A stretch of 64,000 bases of DNA, from positions 149,694-213,693 of the forward strand of contig JAMPIV010013744.1 in assembly GCA_024509875.1 (NCBI GenBank), written 5' to 3'. Positions 61,000-64,000 of this stretch are shown in pieces. The notes under the pieces were generated by a model, which was not told the origin of the DNA, searched no databases, and saw nothing but the letters and a program-made list of their open reading frames with translations. The stretch comes from Oreohelix idahoensis. Its lineage: Eukaryota; Mollusca; Gastropoda; Stylommatophora; Oreohelicidae. A program made the position numbers and the translations under genes. Position 1 is the first letter of the stretch. Every line of letters begins with the position of its first letter.

Positions 61000-61529
61000 T
61001 GATGTTAAGGATACTTTTGAACAGAATAAAACAGAAATCAGAAGAAATCTTGTCCGAGGAACAGGCTGGCTTTAGACCAAAAAGAAGTACCTCAGAACAA
61101 ATCTTCAATATTAGATTACTGATCGAAAAACATCTCCAGCATTAACACGATTTATACCATAACTTCATCGATTTCACAAAAGCCTTCGATCGAGTCTGGC
61201 ATGAAGGCTTATGGCAAATAATGAGAAAATTCAATTTTCATACCAACATCATAGATATCATTGAAGCACTATACAAGGATTTAAGCAGTGCTGTTTTTGC
61301 AAGCAATGACATGGGAGAATTTTTCAAAACAACTGTAGGAGTTCGCCAGGGATGTATCCTGTACCCAGTGCTCTTTAATATATATCTAGAACATATTATG
61401 CAGGAGGCTCTTTATGATTATAAAACAACCATATCAATTGGAGGCCGACCTCTTTGCAATCTACGTTTTGCTGATGATATCGATCTGATAGCTGGAACAG
61501 AATCAGAACTTCAAGACCTTACTGTAACA
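61000..61529 (+). pseudogene. LINE RT domain, first half
   Basis: The motifs in order are KVMLRILLNRIKQKSEEILS and EEQAGFRPKRSTSEQIF, then a stop (TAA near 61144), FIDFTKAFDRVWHEGLW, TTVGVRQGCILYPVLFNIYL and the catalytic FADD in NLRFADDIDLIAG. The frame leaves the family at ESELQDLT, where foreign sequence begins. The tail continues after 63086. Confidence 0.92.
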
Positions 61530-63085
61530 AGTGGAAAAACCCACGACTGTACTGTAAAATGTCACTGCTGTGTTAATTGATACCAGACATGCTCCAGTCT
61601 ACCCAGCGGTACTGTAAATGGGTAACTCACTCTAGTCCTGAGTTAGGGAAGGCAAAGGCAGCTGTAAGAAGTAGTTTCCCTCTGAGGCTCCAGGAGGAGC
61701 AGGCCCTTAACTTGGTCAATTCAACCGACGCAGGATGGTTAAATATGGAGTGAGAGTGTAGAGTGTTATAAACGCGAATGATGGACTGTTCGTATCTTGA
61801 CCAATCTAAAGCACTCATTCACTCATGTCTATAAGGCACCAATGCAGACTGCTGGAATCTTTTCATACAGTTTATTCAGACGCACATACTGGGACAGAAC
61901 GAATAGATCATAAGTACATGTTGACACATCAATCTTCAGGCATGAATAGTAGATCCCATGTCATGGAACATTCAAATATAATGGGTGGTACAAAACAGCA
62001 TTCAATGTTGTTATACATTATGGCCGCATCCCCCATCTGACTGAACGCGTCAGTAAAGGCGGATCGGTAAACAACTGAAGAGTTCGATGGACGAACCTTC
62101 CTTCCCTTGCTAAGTTCTTAGGTTGCTTATGTTCAATGTTTATATCATACTGTGAAACCACGATAAGGGGTTTTCATATAAATGAGATCTCCATGCCACT
62201 GTCCGAATAGTAAGATACACGACCCGTTCTCTGGACAGTGATCTATAATGATGACAGGAATACAAAAAATGGCCTCCTTCCCTGAGCTTTCGCTCACTCG
62301 CCCAGCAGAAGAATAATCATCAGCCAAAGTTGATTCAAAACTTGAATAAGTATAACTTTCCAGAGTTACCATACAGTCCCTTTGTCAGAAGGTTACTTCA
62401 TGAAGACATAAGCGCTGATGGAACCTGTCATCTACAACAATATCTAGTTAAACGACCAACGATGCACGAAAATACGTTGCTTCATCTAGGTCTAACCATA
62501 AGGAGATCGTCAAAAAGGGAGTGGATTTACCTTGAGTCCGAATAGTACATAATACAGTACATGAGGAGAGTCTCTAACACTATAATCTTGTAGAAACACA
62601 ATCTCCTACTGAAGAAATCACTTCATAAATCATTTTCCACTCTAGAAAGGACCAACCCTGGAAATGCGTGACCAGCCATTGTAGGCGGCAATATCGGAAC
62701 TCCTCACGACTCGCCAAGACAACCAATACCTCCGCTAGAGCGGCATAAAGAATATAGTCCTGCCTACCCATACAAAATATACAATATAGGACTGAATCTA
62801 CTTGCACTAATAATATGTAATACATATGAATTCAGGCCATAAACATTCTAAGAACGATCAATCTATTTTCTGGCTATGACAAATGATGAATGCCAAAATA
62901 TAAGTATTCTTACGCCCGATCAATATCAAGGGAGATTATCCATATAATCAAACGTATAAATCAAACATGGATTATCTGGCTTTACAAAAGAAAGCATTTT
63001 CGTACCCAATTAAATACAACAATATATTTTCCATATTAAATAGACATATCGTACATTTGTAATCTGTGCATTCAAAAATATGTAT
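61530..63085. mobile_element. Unidentified 1.55-kb insert inside the LINE
   Basis: It splits the LINE frame between ELQDLT and RLEKVTRTYGMEINIEKSKI. No terminal inverted repeat or clear target duplication was found at the edges; ACCT occurs on both sides (61516 and 63088) but is short. No coding family was recognised. A frame at 62330-62545 has no known motif. Confidence 0.6.
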
Positions 63086-63841
63086 GCAACCTCTAGACTG
63101 GAGAAAGTAACAAGAACATATGGGATGGAAATTAATATAGAAAAAAGCAAGATATTGGTGAATAGCCATAAGAAACATGTTCCGACCAACATTACGTTAA
63201 ATGGGCAAACGTTAGAAGAAGTTAACACCTTTAAATATCTTAGGTCCACTATATGTAGTGATGGGAGATCAAGTAAAGAAATCAAGACAAGACTTGAGAT
63301 GGCCTCAGCTGCCATGACAAGACTGAATGTGATCTGGAAAAGTAACATCAGTTTTCCTGTGAAGATCAAATTATACAAATCACTTGTATTATCTATTCTC
63401 TTATATGGGTGTGAGAGCTGGACACTCACTGCAGATACGGAGCGAAGGATTCAGGTTTTCGAGCATAAATGTTATAGAAGAATTTTGCGCATTTGCTATA
63501 AAGAACACAAAACAAATGTCTGTGTTAGAGAGAAGATAAACACCTATGCAGGCCACCAAGAACCACTTTTGTCAGTAGTGAAACGTCGAAAGCTTGCCTG
63601 GTTTGGGCATGTAACTCGTCATGACTCCCTTTCGAAAATGATCCTCCAGGGAACAGTCGAAGGTAAACGGAGAAGAGGAAGGCAAAGAAAATCCTGGGCT
63701 GATAACATCAAAGAATGGGCAGGACACGGTTTTTCCACACTTGTATGCATTGCTGAGGATAGAGAGCAGTGGAGGACCCTGTCTGCTGATGCTTCCACCA
63801 TGGCACCCCTACGACCCATGATGGGTTACGGGTTGGGATGA
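63086..63841 (+). pseudogene. LINE ORF2 C-terminal half
   Basis: It runs RLEKVTRTYGMEINIEKSKI, FKYLRSTICSDGRSSKEIKT, SLVLSILLYGCESWTL, RRKLAWFGHVTRHDSLSKMI and GKRRRGRQRKSWADNIKEW to a stop at 63839-63841. It is open throughout, so the RT half and this half would be one frame apart from the insert and the early stop. It is similar in layout to 2457-2968. Confidence 0.92.
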
Positions 63842-63843
63842 TG

Positions 63844-64000
63844 ATAACTAAAGCAGGCTGGCCAATCGACTACCAGACGCAGAGTATGTTTGGAATTAAT
63901 TTTGTTTTTCAAAAACTACATTTGAAATTCTGGTAGTCGCAAGCTTTCGATTGGCCAGTGCTACTAAATATTAGCAAAAAGCTTTCACCAAATCTTTTCA
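63844..64000 (+). repeat. Element E 3' LTR, right part, cut by window edge
   Basis: It continues 60945 after the LINE and repeats the palindrome seen at 54647-54747. It lacks 18 bp relative to the 5' LTR near 63979. The rest of the LTR is beyond the window. Confidence 0.88.

Larger units (their letters stand above)
60946..63843 (+). mobile_element. 5'-truncated LINE inserted in element E 3' LTR
   Basis: ATAACTAAAG flanks both sides (60936-60945 and 63844-63853), a 10-bp target duplication typical of LINE insertion. The element starts inside ORF2, before the RT palm, and ends with a short GAT repeat. It is split by an insert at about 61530-63085. Confidence 0.92.
54148..64000 (+). mobile_element. 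Element E: defective chimeric Gmr1-like retrotransposon
   Basis: It has a 5' LTR (54148-55662), tRNA-Pro primer site, broken gag, a divergent middle block without protease or integrase core, RT-RNase H, and a 3' LTR (59993 to beyond the window). The 3' LTR is split by a LINE at 60946-63843. Gag and RT are close to element B, the LTRs are not. The right end and target duplication are outside the window. Confidence 0.9.

Overview
This window is animal nuclear DNA, built almost entirely of transposable elements; I see no convincing host gene. It is AT-rich with long (TA)n arrays and a tRNA-derived SINE, and it carries 5'-truncated LINE fragments. It also holds Ty3/gypsy elements of the Gmr1-like type, in which integrase lies upstream of reverse transcriptase. 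The mix suggests an invertebrate, most plausibly a mollusc or other lophotrochozoan. That is inference only, since no host marker gene is present.

Layout. 1-6572 holds the 3' part of an LTR of family B, two LINE fragments, one SINE copy, a pyrimidine-rich repeat and unannotated sequence. 6578-16148 is element A, a nearly intact Gmr1-like retrotransposon. Its single 1,664-codon Gag-Pol frame is open and its ~1.08 kb LTRs differ at only about five places. Its right end is an inverted 224-bp copy of the LTR start, and the whole unit is bounded by a 5-bp target duplication. 16154-23860 holds unannotated DNA, a minus-strand LINE, a SINE embedded in (TA)n and a pyrimidine-rich minisatellite. 23861-33441 is element B (Gmr1-like, ~2.4 kb LTRs, gag-pol broken by four small lesions). 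33442-33860 is a minus-strand LINE 3' end.

33920-49364 is element D, a conventional Ty3/gypsy element with the order protease-RT-RNase H-integrase. Its 5' end has collapsed, and element C (37622-46940, minus strand, Gmr1-like, 2.1 kb LTRs) is inserted into its pol frame with a 5-bp duplication. 49747-51546 is a solo LTR of the element A family that itself holds a nested 846-bp solo LTR of another family. 51796-52203 is the C-terminal piece of another LINE. 54148 to the window end is element E. Its Gag and RT closely match B, but it has unrelated LTRs, no protease and no integrase core. Its 3' LTR is split by a LINE, which is itself split by a 1.5 kb unidentified insert.

How the parts work together. 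In each LTR element Gag would form the particle, protease would cut the polyprotein, RT and RNase H would make cDNA from a tRNA primer, and integrase would insert it. Only A keeps all of these in one open frame. B, C and D need few corrections, so they look recently inactivated. E could move only with proteins supplied by relatives. The features most worth checking are the inverted right end of A, the replaced integrase block and LTR swap in E, and the frame-shifted Gag repeat tract in C.
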